Assembly (NCBI GenBank): GCA_034506335.1
Contig: JAPDPR010000006.1
Coordinates: forward strand, 29,470-93,469
Source: a candidate division KSB1 bacterium
GTDB taxonomy: Bacteria > Zhuqueibacterota > Zhuqueibacteria > JANLFK01 > Oleimicrobiaceae
DNA length: 64,000 nucleotides
Direction of reading: 5' to 3'
The notes below the pieces were generated by a model, which was given only the letters and a program-made list of their open reading frames with translations, did no database searches and was not told where the DNA came from. Positions 33,302 to 41,621 of this stretch are shown piece by piece. Every line of letters begins with the position of its first letter. The stretch's first letter is position 1. Position numbers and translations under genes: made by a program.

Positions 33302-35627
33302 GCGGACTATAGCCCAGGGCTCCTGGGGCGGATGGCTTGAACGCCTGGGAAAGCTTCTTCTGCGACGGGGAAGGGGAGCGCGCAAGCCGAAAGAGTGGAG
33401 CTCAAGCGCGGTCACCCGCCTGCAGATTGGGGTGGCGGTTGCCATGGTACTCGGTGTGGCGTTGCTCTTCCCAGGCCCACGCTCGTTGGGCACCTTCACG
33501 CTCCGGGAGGGCGATGTCTACATCGGAGAACAGATCATCGCCCCATTCACGTTCGCCATCAACAAGAATCCGCAGGAGTATGCTGCAGACGTAGAGGCGG
33601 CAAAGCGTCGCGTTGCCCCCGTGTTTGTGCGTCACGCGGAAGCTGACTCGCGGCAGTTGGCGGCCATGGACTCCTTGTTGGAGCAACTCTATGCCACCTG
33701 GGCCGCCCCTGTGCCGCCAGGGCAGAAAAAGGACTCGCTCGTGGCGCTGTTCAAGCGCTACGGCGTGCTGTTAAGCGGGGAGGACCTGACCTTTTTTCTC
33801 GAGGCCAAAGCTCCCCAGCGGAGAATTCGTCCCGGCATGAAGGCAAATGGGGAGCCTGCCTCGGCGCGTCTGTTGGCCACCGTGCGGGAAGTGGGGGAAG
33901 AAGTACTCTCGGTCGGTATCCTGGATGTGGAGAAGGACAAGCTCTCCGGCGCTGGCAAGATTTCAGTGTTGAGCGATGGCGTGGAGACGCTTGAGGAGCT
34001 GGCGTACTACCGTGGGCCCAAAGAGGCGCAAGAGTTTGCGCTGCAGAAAATTCGCGACGCGCTGGGCCCTGACCCGGTGTTGACGAGGATTGCCTTCCAG
34101 CTACTTGCTCGGTTCCTCCAACCCAACGTCCTTTTTGACCACGGCGAGACAGAGGCGCGCATCGCAACGGAAGTGGCTACCGTGCCCAGGGCCAAAGGGA
34201 TGGTCTTGGAAGGGGAACGGATAATCGACAGCCATGAGAAGGTCACTGCGCACCACGTGGAGATACTGAACTCACTGGCCGAGGCCCGGGCAGAGCAAGG
34301 GGCGCGGAATTTTGGCCGCCAGGTCCTGCGCTTCCTGGGGAGGGTGCTCCTGAGCGGTTTCTGCTTTCTGGTGCTGGCCGTCTTCGTGCACCGGGAGCGG
34401 CGTCAGGCTTTGTACGACCCCCGCTACCTTCTTCTGCTGGCCTTAGTGCTGCTGATAGTAGTTGGTGTGGCCTATGGGGTCAATCGCCTCTCCCTTTCGG
34501 CCAACCTGATACCTGCCGCCGTCGCCGCGATGCTCCTCACCATCTTTTTTGACCCACGTGTCGCGTTCGTGGCGATGGTGGTTCTCGGCGCCATCCTCGG
34601 GGCCATGCGGGGCAACGACTTTGGGGTGTTTGTGACCTGTGTGCTGGTAGGGAGCGCCAGCATCCTTTCGGTGACCAGGGTTCGCAAGCGCAATTGGGTG
34701 GTGCGTTCACTGGCTATTACCAGTTTGGCCTACCTGGCGAGCATTGCCGTGCTGGGGCTCATACGTGAGTCCTCCCTGGCAGAGCTGCTGCGGGAATGGG
34801 CTTACGGCCTAACCAACGGGGTGGTGAGCCCCATCGTTGCCTACGGCTTGGTCGTGGTGTTTGAGCTTGCCTTTGAAATCACCACCGACATGACCTATCT
34901 TGAACTCTCGGACCTAAACAACCCACTGCTTCGCGAACTGGCGCTGAACGCTCCCGGCACCTATCATCACAGCATTATGGTGGGCAATCTCGCCGAGGCA
35001 GGGGCGGAGGCCATTGGCGCCAATGGCCTTCTGGTGCGCGTGGGTGCCTACTACCACGACATCGGCAAGATGGACAAACCGGACTATTTTGTGGAGAATC
35101 AACGTGGGGGCCGCAACCCCCAGGACCGGCTGAGTCCGACGATGAGCGCGCTGGTTCTGTTGAATCACGTGCGGCGTGGAAGCGAAATGGCGGTGGAACA
35201 CGGGCTCCCCTCAGAAATCCGGGATTGCATCGAGCAACACCATGGCACCTCGGTAATGAGCTACTTCTACCAGAAGGCAAAGGAGCAAAATGGCGCTAAC
35301 GCGGTGCGAGAGGACGAGTTCCGTTACCCCGGGCCCAAGCCGCAAACTAAGGAAACAGCTCTGCTGATGCTGGCCGACGCAGTGGAGGCTGCGTCCCGCT
35401 CCCTCAAGGACCCCTCAGTGAGCCGTCTGAGGACACTGGTAGCGCAAATCATCGACGAGCGATTCAGGGAGGGGGAATTGGACGAGAGCCCGCTGACCTT
35501 GCGGGACTTGAACAAAGTGGGGGAGGCGTTTCTGAAGATTCTCATTGGTAGGTACCACCGCCGGGTTGAATACCCCAAGCCGGAACCGAGTCGTGCCCCG
35601 GCCGCCGGAGAGGAGCATGAGCGTTGA
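33294..35627 (+). CDS. pgpH: 7TM-HD family c-di-AMP phosphodiesterase-like protein
   Basis: A 777-residue protein overlapping phoH by 8 bases, with GGGGAGG before the ATG. Order: cytosolic head, span near residues 45-65, a large extracytosolic domain (about 70-345), seven-helix membrane block (about 350-530) and a C-terminal HD domain. The metal motif is complete: TYHHSIMVGNLAEAGAEA, then AYYHDIGKMDKPDYF (HD at YYHDIGK), LLNHVRRGSEMA and EQHHGTSVMSYFY. Known PgpH proteins hydrolyse the second messenger c-di-AMP. No diadenylate cyclase gene is in the window, so the substrate is inferred from the family. Confidence 0.92.
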   Translation: MAERTIAQGSWGGWLERLGKLLLRRGRGARKPKEWSSSAVTRLQIGVAVAMVLGVALLFPGPRSLGTFTLREGDVYIGEQIIAPFTFAINKNPQEYAADVEAAKRRVAPVFVRHAEADSRQLAAMDSLLEQLYATWAAPVPPGQKKDSLVALFKRYGVLLSGEDLTFFLEAKAPQRRIRPGMKANGEPASARLLATVREVGEEVLSVGILDVEKDKLSGAGKISVLSDGVETLEELAYYRGPKEAQEFALQKIRDALGPDPVLTRIAFQLLARFLQPNVLFDHGETEARIATEVATVPRAKGMVLEGERIIDSHEKVTAHHVEILNSLAEARAEQGARNFGRQVLRFLGRVLLSGFCFLVLAVFVHRERRQALYDPRYLLLLALVLLIVVGVAYGVNRLSLSANLIPAAVAAMLLTIFFDPRVAFVAMVVLGAILGAMRGNDFGVFVTCVLVGSASILSVTRVRKRNWVVRSLAITSLAYLASIAVLGLIRESSLAELLREWAYGLTNGVVSPIVAYGLVVVFELAFEITTDMTYLELSDLNNPLLRELALNAPGTYHHSIMVGNLAEAGAEAIGANGLLVRVGAYYHDIGKMDKPDYFVENQRGGRNPQDRLSPTMSALVLLNHVRRGSEMAVEHGLPSEIRDCIEQHHGTSVMSYFYQKAKEQNGANAVREDEFRYPGPKPQTKETALLMLADAVEAASRSLKDPSVSRLRTLVAQIIDERFREGELDESPLTLRDLNKVGEAFLKILIGRYHRRVEYPKPEPSRAPAAGEEHER

Positions 35628-36100
35628 GTGGGCGACGCGCAACGGTTCGTTTCTATAGCGTGCACCCGTCTAAGCGCGTGGCCATCAGCCCTCTGAAGCG
35701 GGTGGCCGAGGCCGTTATTGCGCGCGAAGCCCGTGTGCCAAAGGTAGCACTTACTGTGGTCCTCTGCGATGACCAAACCGTGCAAGAGCTCAATGCTCGT
35801 TTTCTCAATCATGACTACCCAACCGATGTGCTCGCTTTTCCTTTAGAAGAGGAAGAGGGCGCCAGAGAAGGTGAAGTGTACGTCAGTCTGGACAGGGCGG
35901 AGGAGCAGGCGCGCGCCTATGGCGTCGACTTCGCGCAGGAGGTCTGTCGCTTGGTTGTACATGGGGTGCTTCATTTGCTGGGTTATGATGACCAGGGGTC
36001 AGCCTGTAGAAAAGTGATGCATGCCCGGCAAGAGGAGTATGTGGGTCTGTATGATGAATTGGTCGGCTCAAAGGCCGACAATGCGCACGGAGGTACATAG
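35624..36100 (+). CDS. ybeY: Endoribonuclease YbeY (rRNA maturation)
   Basis: A 158-residue protein. The only start that fits is TTG at 35624, overlapping the pgpH stop, with GAGGAG 8 bases upstream. Family segments are LNARFLNHDYPTDVLAFPL near residue 57 and the metal motif HGVLHLLGYDDQ. His113 and His117 are kept, but the third ligand position (123) is Asp instead of His. Asp at this place is usual in Bacteroidetes YbeY (HGxLHLxGYxD), so the site is probably active and the residue is a lineage mark. YbeY works in 16S rRNA 3'-end processing and ribosome quality control. Confidence 0.93.
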   Translation: MSGRRATVRFYSVHPSKRVAISPLKRVAEAVIAREARVPKVALTVVLCDDQTVQELNARFLNHDYPTDVLAFPLEEEEGAREGEVYVSLDRAEEQARAYGVDFAQEVCRLVVHGVLHLLGYDDQGSACRKVMHARQEEYVGLYDELVGSKADNAHGGT

Positions 36101-36103
36101 CGC

Positions 36104-37384
36104 GTGCTTAGTCCTGTGCTAGGTGGTCTAGTTTTGTTGGTGGTCCTCCTTGTCCTTTCGGCCCTTACCTCAGCGGCCGAGACATCCTTTTTTGCCCTTT
36201 CGGAGCTTGAACTGGAGCGACTGCGGGAGGCAGGGAAAGGCGCATCGGAGCGCGTGGTTCGCCTTCGCTCGCGCCCGCGGCACCTCCTTGTGGCCATCCT
36301 CACAGCTAATACCGCGATTAACGTGGCCGTGGCGGTGGTGACGACTCTTACCTCGGTGCGAGTGGCGAGCTCCTTCGGGCTGAGCAGGAACGTCGCCGCG
36401 GCAGTGGCCGGAGTCCTGATTACGCTGGCTATTCTCGTTTTTGCGGAGATAGCTCCCAAGCTGCTCGCGGTACGTAGCCCCTCGCAACGGGCGCAACAAC
36501 TCTCGCTCTTTGTGTTGGGGCTCTTCTTCCTGCTCTACCCAGTTACTCTCGTTCTGAATGCGTTTGCAACAGCGGTGGCTCGCCTCTCTGGTACGCGCCC
36601 CGAGGGGCTGGCGCTATCACAGGACGAACTTAAGGTGATGGTGGAAGTCGCCGACCAGCAGGGCTACCTCGAGGAAGAAGAGCGGGAGATGATTCACTCC
36701 ATCTTTGAGTTCGGCGAGACTCAGGTGCGAGAGATTATGGTGCCGCGCGTGGACATGGTCTGTGCCGAAACAGGCGCCAGCATTGAGGAGCTTGTCGGGC
36801 TGATTACCAAGCATGGCCATACGCGTATTCCGATCTACGAACGCAGTGTGGACAACATCCGCGGCATCATCCATGCGAAGGACTTGTTGCCTTACCTGAA
36901 CCAACCGGGCGCTCGGCCGTCCTTGGAGAGCCTAGCACGGCCGGTCATTTTCGTGCCGGACTCCAAGCCAATCAACGAGATGCTGAGGGAGTTTCAGACA
37001 CAGCGTACTCACATGGCCATCGTCGTGGATGAGTACGGGGGCACTGTGGGGCTGGTCACACTTGAGGACGTGATTGAGGAGATCGTAGGGGAGATTCAGG
37101 ACGAATACGACGAGGAGCCTGCCCTCGTGCGTCCCACCGGTGAGCACACCTGGCTCGTGGATGCAAAGATCAGCATTGAGGAGCTCAACGAGGCTTTGGG
37201 CCTGACTCTGCCCACCGAAGAGGGTTATGATACACTTGGCGGATTTCTTCTGCATCGCATGGGGCACCTCCCGCAGCAGAAGGAGGAGGTGCGCGAGGGT
37301 GATATCACTTTTGTCATCGAGCGAGTTGTGAAGCGGCGCATTAAGCGCGTACGCGTAATGAAAAGGACGTCCCAGGCTAGCTGA
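36104..37384 (+). CDS. CNNM/CorC (hemolysin family) transporter with CBS domains
   Basis: A 426-residue protein from GTG at 36104, three bases after ybeY, with GGAGG upstream. Residues 1-190 are the CNNM (DUF21) membrane domain with three to four spans and the conserved ALTSAAETSFFALSE segment. Two CBS motifs follow (VREIMVPRVDMVCAE near 208 and ARPVIFVPDSKPINEMLREF near 275), with the EYGGTVGLVTLEDVIEEIVG signature at the end of the pair. A CorC/HlyC domain closes the protein. The family moves or senses Mg2+; the old name hemolysin is not informative. Confidence 0.93.
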   Translation: MLSPVLGGLVLLVVLLVLSALTSAAETSFFALSELELERLREAGKGASERVVRLRSRPRHLLVAILTANTAINVAVAVVTTLTSVRVASSFGLSRNVAAAVAGVLITLAILVFAEIAPKLLAVRSPSQRAQQLSLFVLGLFFLLYPVTLVLNAFATAVARLSGTRPEGLALSQDELKVMVEVADQQGYLEEEEREMIHSIFEFGETQVREIMVPRVDMVCAETGASIEELVGLITKHGHTRIPIYERSVDNIRGIIHAKDLLPYLNQPGARPSLESLARPVIFVPDSKPINEMLREFQTQRTHMAIVVDEYGGTVGLVTLEDVIEEIVGEIQDEYDEEPALVRPTGEHTWLVDAKISIEELNEALGLTLPTEEGYDTLGGFLLHRMGHLPQQKEEVREGDITFVIERVVKRRIKRVRVMKRTSQAS

Positions 37385-37404
37385 AGGCGGGAGCAGCTTT
37401 TCGC

Positions 37405-37433
37405 TTGACAAAGAACTCTTTTTTTCTTAAACT
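37405..37433 (+). promoter_or_regulatory. Sigma-70 promoter of the tailed membrane protein gene
   Basis: TTGACA (37405-37410), 17-base spacer, TAAACT (37428-37433), about 60 bases before the ATG at 37493. Confidence 0.8.
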
Positions 37434-37492
37434 TGAGTCACGTTGACTGAGGTAGCTGTTCGGCGAGGAACAAACCGGATAGGAGGGAAGCG

Positions 37493-38767
37493 ATGGTGCA
37501 ACTACGATTCGACTTTCGCGACCTGTTTCGCTCCGCGCGCCTCGGTTTCAGCATGCAGCGCATGTGGATCGCGTTCATCGGTTACGGCGTAGGCTACGTC
37601 GGCTATCTGATTTTCACTTATCTCAGCCTCCTAGCCAACGGCAAGGGGCTCAGCGATGCGTGGAATACGAGTGGCCTTTTGCCGTGCCTGTTCGGTCAAG
37701 GCGGCGCACGGTGGTACGCGTGGGTTATCTTCGCCATAGGCGTGGCCATACTTCTGGCGGCCTACCTCCTCACAAGTACGGCAATCGCCCGGGCTTCTTA
37801 CATGCTGCTCAAGGGCAACAACTTTTACACCTGGCGTGAAGCGTTTGCCTTTGCGCTGCGTAAGGCCAGCTCTGTTCTCTCGACCCCAGTGGCGATTGCG
37901 GTGATGGCAGGGTGCTTTGTCGTAGGCGGGCTCATCATCGGCCTCCTGGCGCGCGTGATCCCGTACGTGGGTGAACTGGGAGCGTCCCTCTTCACCTTCA
38001 TGTGGATGTTCTCTGCCCTGGTGCTCTTCTTCCTGCTAGTGGTGCTGGCTGTGTCCTTGATCATCGTCCCGGCAATCATTGCCACCACCGACGAGGATGC
38101 CTTCGAGGCGGTGTTCCAGAGCTTTTCGGTGATCTGGAGCCAACCGTGGCGCTTCGTCCTCTATGAAGCCCTCCTTGGTGTGATCACTGTGGTGTGCATG
38201 GGGCTCTTCGCCTTCGCCGTCAAGCAGGCTTTCCTTCTGATGTGCGGCATTTTCTCAGTCTCTTGGTCATTTGGTGACAAGTTCGTCAACCTGGCCAGTC
38301 ATGGACAGTATCTGCTGCAGAAGTGGCTTTTCGTCTCACAGGACTGGGCGAAGGCTGTGTACTGGAAGTTTTCGCCGTACGTCTACTTTGCGCGCGAGTT
38401 TTACCCGATCCGTGGGTTATCGGCGACCCTAACGGTTTCGGCCTATCTATTTGCCATCACGATGCTGGTCGTGGCCTGGTGGGTAGTTTCTTACGGAATG
38501 GCCACCCTGCAGGTCGGCAACGCCCTCCTTTACATCGTGCTTAAGAAGGTGAAAGACCAGGAGAATCTGTTGGAGCGGAAGGATAAGGAGGAAGAAGAGC
38601 CGGAGGAGGCGAAGAAGGCCGAAGCACCTGCAGCAGCCGCGCCTGCGGAGGAGAAAAAGGAAGAAGCTGCTCCGGCTCCCGCCCCGCGTCGGCGTGCGCC
38701 CCGTCGTGCTGCCGCTAAGCCTACCGCGGCGAAGAAGGCTGCACCGCGACGGAGCCGGAGAAAGTAG
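37493..38767 (+). CDS. Polytopic membrane protein with acidic-then-basic C-terminal tail
   Basis: A 424-residue protein from the ATG at 37493 (AGGAGG upstream). Six or seven membrane spans occupy residues 20-350. The last 75 residues are a low-complexity tail: first acidic (KDKEEEEPEEAKKAEA), then Ala/Pro, then strongly basic, ending RRRAPRRAAAKP and KKAAPRRSRRK. That basic part resembles histone H1-like tails (AAKKA repeats). No transporter signature is seen. It has its own strong promoter and terminator, so it is a single-gene unit. Function is unknown; a membrane protein with a nucleic-acid- or phospholipid-binding tail is one reading. Confidence 0.8.
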   Translation: MVQLRFDFRDLFRSARLGFSMQRMWIAFIGYGVGYVGYLIFTYLSLLANGKGLSDAWNTSGLLPCLFGQGGARWYAWVIFAIGVAILLAAYLLTSTAIARASYMLLKGNNFYTWREAFAFALRKASSVLSTPVAIAVMAGCFVVGGLIIGLLARVIPYVGELGASLFTFMWMFSALVLFFLLVVLAVSLIIVPAIIATTDEDAFEAVFQSFSVIWSQPWRFVLYEALLGVITVVCMGLFAFAVKQAFLLMCGIFSVSWSFGDKFVNLASHGQYLLQKWLFVSQDWAKAVYWKFSPYVYFAREFYPIRGLSATLTVSAYLFAITMLVVAWWVVSYGMATLQVGNALLYIVLKKVKDQENLLERKDKEEEEPEEAKKAEAPAAAAPAEEKKEEAAPAPAPRRRAPRRAAAKPTAAKKAAPRRSRRK

Positions 38768-38812
38768 CCAGGCCTTCTGGCGCGCAATGTAATCAGAGCT
38801 TGGTATGCAAAG

Positions 38813-38849
38813 ACGTCGGCTGCGATGTTTTGCAGCCGGCGTTTCTTTT
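38813..38849 (+). terminator. Rho-independent terminator
   Basis: Stem ACGTCGGCTGC (38813-38823)/GCAGCCGGCGT (38832-38842), 11 pairs with one G-U, 8-base loop, then TTCTTTT. It ends the single-gene unit upstream. Confidence 0.85.
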
Positions 38850-38946
38850 CCACAGCCCGTTGGGCCTGTAGCCCGGGAGCGTGGTGGAGGTCGGCTTGCT
38901 GCGGATCCTCGGACACGGACGATCAGAGTGGCTGTTCTGCTCATGG

Positions 38947-39951
38947 ATGGGCCTGGCGGTGTGCATGACTGCCACCGAGTTGGCAGCTCAGGTATCCGAA
39001 GGCCATAGCACAACGTCAGGTGACGGCCTTCACTCCCTCAGGGCAGAACTCCGTCCATTCTCCGGTGGCCGCAGAGACGGTGAACGGCACCACCTGAAGC
39101 CAGATACCTCGTGCATCCTGTCTGCAATGATGAGGGGGGAGTTTTCCGATCGTGGTGTGGTCCCTGGAGTTCGCCTTGAGCGGGTTGCTGGTGCTACGTT
39201 GGCGCTGGTGGCCGCGAATGTCGCCGCCTATGCGCATTTTCACGAGGTGTGGTGGGACCACCCGCGCACACGTTTCCACCTGTACCGTGGCTGGCGGCGG
39301 AGCAGTGGTGCCTACGACCTGGGTCCCGACGACAGCCTGTGGCACCACGTGGACAAATGCGGTCACTTCTTCAGCGCCAGCCAACTCTCCCGCCACGGGG
39401 CCGCGACGGCACGCTGGGTAGGTCTGTCGGCTGCCCAGGCCGATTGGGCCGGCTTCCTACTGGCCTCGTTCCTGATGCTTGAAATTGAGGTCTATGACGG
39501 CTTTTTCGCTGAATGGGGGTTTAGCCTGGGCGACTTTTTGGCCAACGAGGTTGGGGCGGCTTTTCCCGTCCTCCAGCGCCGCCACCCGGCCTGGCGTAAA
39601 CTGGCCATCAAGCTCAGCTATTGCCCCTCCGGCGATCCTGTGTACGGCCGGTACCTGGTCGAAGACTATGCCGGCATGACCTTCTGGTTATGCTTAGACG
39701 AGGACCTATTTCTGCCCCACAAGGCGCGTCGCTTCTGGCCGGACATCCTGGATGTAGCCATTGGTTACGGCGTGACGGCGAAAACCGGTGGGGCGCCGGA
39801 ACTTTACGTGGCGCTGGATATCGACCTCCGGCAGGTGAGGGTGAGCAATGGTGTCCTTCGGCCCTTGGTGGCAGCCCTGGAGGCCGTCCACTTGCCTGCT
39901 CCTGCGTTGCGGCTGACACCCAGCAGGGTTGCCTACTTCTTGTACTTCTGA
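38947..39951 (+). CDS. DUF2279 (YfiM-like) lipoprotein-like envelope protein
   Basis: The ATG at 38947 gives 334 residues; the frame is open back to a GTG at 38881 and the start is uncertain. The conserved block is residues 125-215: DDSLWHHVDKCGHFFSASQLS, WAGFLLASFLMLEIEVYDGFF and WGFSLGDFLANEVGAAF, which is the DUF2279/YfiM pattern with its conserved D-xxGH, E-xxDGF and GD-xxAN. About 120 residues follow that fit a small barrel-like end. The family is membrane associated and has no known function. Residues 1-20 may be a weak signal sequence. Confidence 0.7.
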   Translation: MGLAVCMTATELAAQVSEGHSTTSGDGLHSLRAELRPFSGGRRDGERHHLKPDTSCILSAMMRGEFSDRGVVPGVRLERVAGATLALVAANVAAYAHFHEVWWDHPRTRFHLYRGWRRSSGAYDLGPDDSLWHHVDKCGHFFSASQLSRHGAATARWVGLSAAQADWAGFLLASFLMLEIEVYDGFFAEWGFSLGDFLANEVGAAFPVLQRRHPAWRKLAIKLSYCPSGDPVYGRYLVEDYAGMTFWLCLDEDLFLPHKARRFWPDILDVAIGYGVTAKTGGAPELYVALDIDLRQVRVSNGVLRPLVAALEAVHLPAPALRLTPSRVAYFLYF

Positions 39952-40260
39952 CCACCGGGTAAACAGAGGGGCCCTCGGCCGAGGTTCATAGGATCGCTGC
40001 GCTCGGCAGAGCATCAGCAGATGTGTCGGCCGCGCTGTGGCGGCACGCCTGGGGGCAAAGGTTTGTGTAGTAATCTGGACAAAAGCCGAAGGATGACGAC
40101 GTATAGGGCGACGAACTCTTCGTTCGGGACCGGTGGCACGCAGGAAGCCGCCTGCCCCGCGGGTGCAACAGTGGTGGTGCGAAATATTCAATGGTTGCGA
40201 GCATGCTTCCTGCCCACGGGGGTTCTGCGGCGGCCAAAGGCGCCCCGCTTGTCCCTGGTA
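39952..40260. other. Intergenic stretch of about 310 bases
   Basis: No supported gene. The frame of the following GIY-YIG gene stays open here, but the translated part has no family likeness. A 9-base inverted repeat GCAGGAAGC (40140-40148)/GCTTCCTGC (40205-40213) is present without a T run. No tRNA was found. Confidence 0.5.
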
Positions 40261-40668
40261 ATGACCGGCAGCTATGCTCTCCTCGTGCATGTGGAGGTAC
40301 CTATCACGGTGGCCGCAGGCGGGCTCGGGAGCTTCTCGCTGGAGCCTGGTTATTACCTCTACGTGGGGAGCGCCAGGCGAGGGATGGGCAACCGACTAGC
40401 GCGGCATGCCTGTCCGCGCAAGAAGCTGCGCTGGCACATAGACTATCTTACCGCCGCACGCGGCGTGCGGGTGCTTGGCGCCCTTGTCGCCCCTGCCTAC
40501 GAGGAGTGCACGCTGCATCAGGCACTAAGGGAGGCAGGAGGGAGCCTCCCAGTGGTTCCTGGCTTTGGTGCATCTGATTGTCTTGCAGGATGTGGGAGCC
40601 ACCTCCTCCGCCTGACGAGGGAAAGCAGACTGTTCGACGAGATTGTGCATGGGGCGGAGCGCCACTGA
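40261..40668 (+). CDS. DUF123-type GIY-YIG protein
   Basis: A 135-residue protein from the ATG at 40261. It is of the DUF123/GIY-YIG type also found fused to endonuclease III. The family start MTGSYALLVHV is followed by GYYLYVGSARRGMGNRLARH (GYY-x10-YVGSA, with the catalytic Arg in RLARH) and KKLRWHIDYLTAARGVRVLG. The end has CTLHQALREAG and FGASDCLAGCGSHLLRL, where the Cys/His pattern is conserved. No good ribosome site is seen. Its end overlaps the next gene by 20 bases, so the two are translated together. A nuclease role is presumed from the fold. Confidence 0.82.
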   Translation: MTGSYALLVHVEVPITVAAGGLGSFSLEPGYYLYVGSARRGMGNRLARHACPRKKLRWHIDYLTAARGVRVLGALVAPAYEECTLHQALREAGGSLPVVPGFGASDCLAGCGSHLLRLTRESRLFDEIVHGAERH

Positions 40669-41593
40669 CACTGCCCCGTCCTACCTTGATCTGTACGAGC
40701 GGGGCGAGCTGCATGAGCGCATCGCGGCGCTGCGCCGCATCTTGCGTTCGTGCACACTGTGTGCTCGCCAGTGCCGGGTAAACCGGCTCGGCGGCCAGAT
40801 CGGCTATTGCAAGGCCGGCGCACGCGCGAGCGTGTCAAGTGCCTTCCCTCACTTTGGCGAGGAAGCGCCCCTGGTAGGGATGCATGGCTCAGGGACCATT
40901 TTCTTGGCTCACTGCAACTTGCGCTGCGTATTCTGCCAGAACTACGAGATCAGCCACGGCGGAGAGGGACGCGAGGTGGCGCCTGAGGCCCTGGCTAGTA
41001 TGATGCTCGCTTTGCAGAAGGCCGGGTGCCACAACATCAACTTCGTTACGCCTACCCACTACACGCCGCAGCTCGTCGAGGCCCTTCCCTTGGCCATCGA
41101 GGGTGGGCTCCATGTGCCACTGGTCTACAACTGCGGCGGGTACGAGTCGGTGGAGACCATTATGCTGTTGGAGGGCGTGTTCGATATCTATATGCCAGAT
41201 GCAAAGTTCTCCAACCCGACCTGGGCAGAACGGTACTGCGCGGCACCTGACTACTTCGAGGTGAACAAGCGAGTCCTGCGCGAGATGCACCGTCAGGTGG
41301 GCGTGCTGAAGCTGGACGATCGAGGCATTGCGTACCGAGGGGTCCTCATCCGGCACCTCGTGATGCCCAACGGGGTGGCCGGCTCCGAGGCCGTGTTGCG
41401 CTTCGTCGCCGAGGAGCTTTCACCTGAATCGTACGTGAACGTTATGGCGCAGTACCGACCTTGCTATCACGCGCATCAGTTCCCGGAAATAGCTCGGCCC
41501 GTCAGCCACAGGGAGGTTGCAGAAGCCGTGGCCGTAGCACGGCGCTTTGGCCTCCACCGCGGACTGGCCGAGTACCACGATGCCCTGTGGTGA
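40649..41593 (+). CDS. Radical SAM protein, PflA-like (COG1313)
   Basis: A 314-residue protein from the ATG at 40649, overlapping the GIY-YIG gene. The radical SAM cluster motif CNLRCVFCQNYEIS (CxxxCxxC) lies near residue 89. An N-terminal Cys set (CTLCARQCRVNRLGG, then GYCKAG) suggests an additional metal site. NFVTPTHYTPQLVEAL and YNCGGYESVETI are shared with the PflX/PflA-like group, which is uncharacterised but related to pyruvate formate-lyase activating enzymes. No glycyl radical enzyme gene is near. The protein acts in the cytosol under low oxygen, by family. Confidence 0.88.
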   Translation: MGRSATDTAPSYLDLYERGELHERIAALRRILRSCTLCARQCRVNRLGGQIGYCKAGARASVSSAFPHFGEEAPLVGMHGSGTIFLAHCNLRCVFCQNYEISHGGEGREVAPEALASMMLALQKAGCHNINFVTPTHYTPQLVEALPLAIEGGLHVPLVYNCGGYESVETIMLLEGVFDIYMPDAKFSNPTWAERYCAAPDYFEVNKRVLREMHRQVGVLKLDDRGIAYRGVLIRHLVMPNGVAGSEAVLRFVAEELSPESYVNVMAQYRPCYHAHQFPEIARPVSHREVAEAVAVARRFGLHRGLAEYHDALW

Positions 41594-41621
41594 TGTCTGC
41601 AGCGGAAAGGAGGGCTAAACC

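Noticed and set aside
39955..40260. Possible tRNA gene in the gap
   Set aside because: No T-loop GGTTCRA with matching acceptor arms could be found.
39706..40290. Minus-strand frame of 194 codons at the end of the DUF2279 gene
   Set aside because: No recognisable family, His/Arg/Pro-rich composition typical of non-coding frames.
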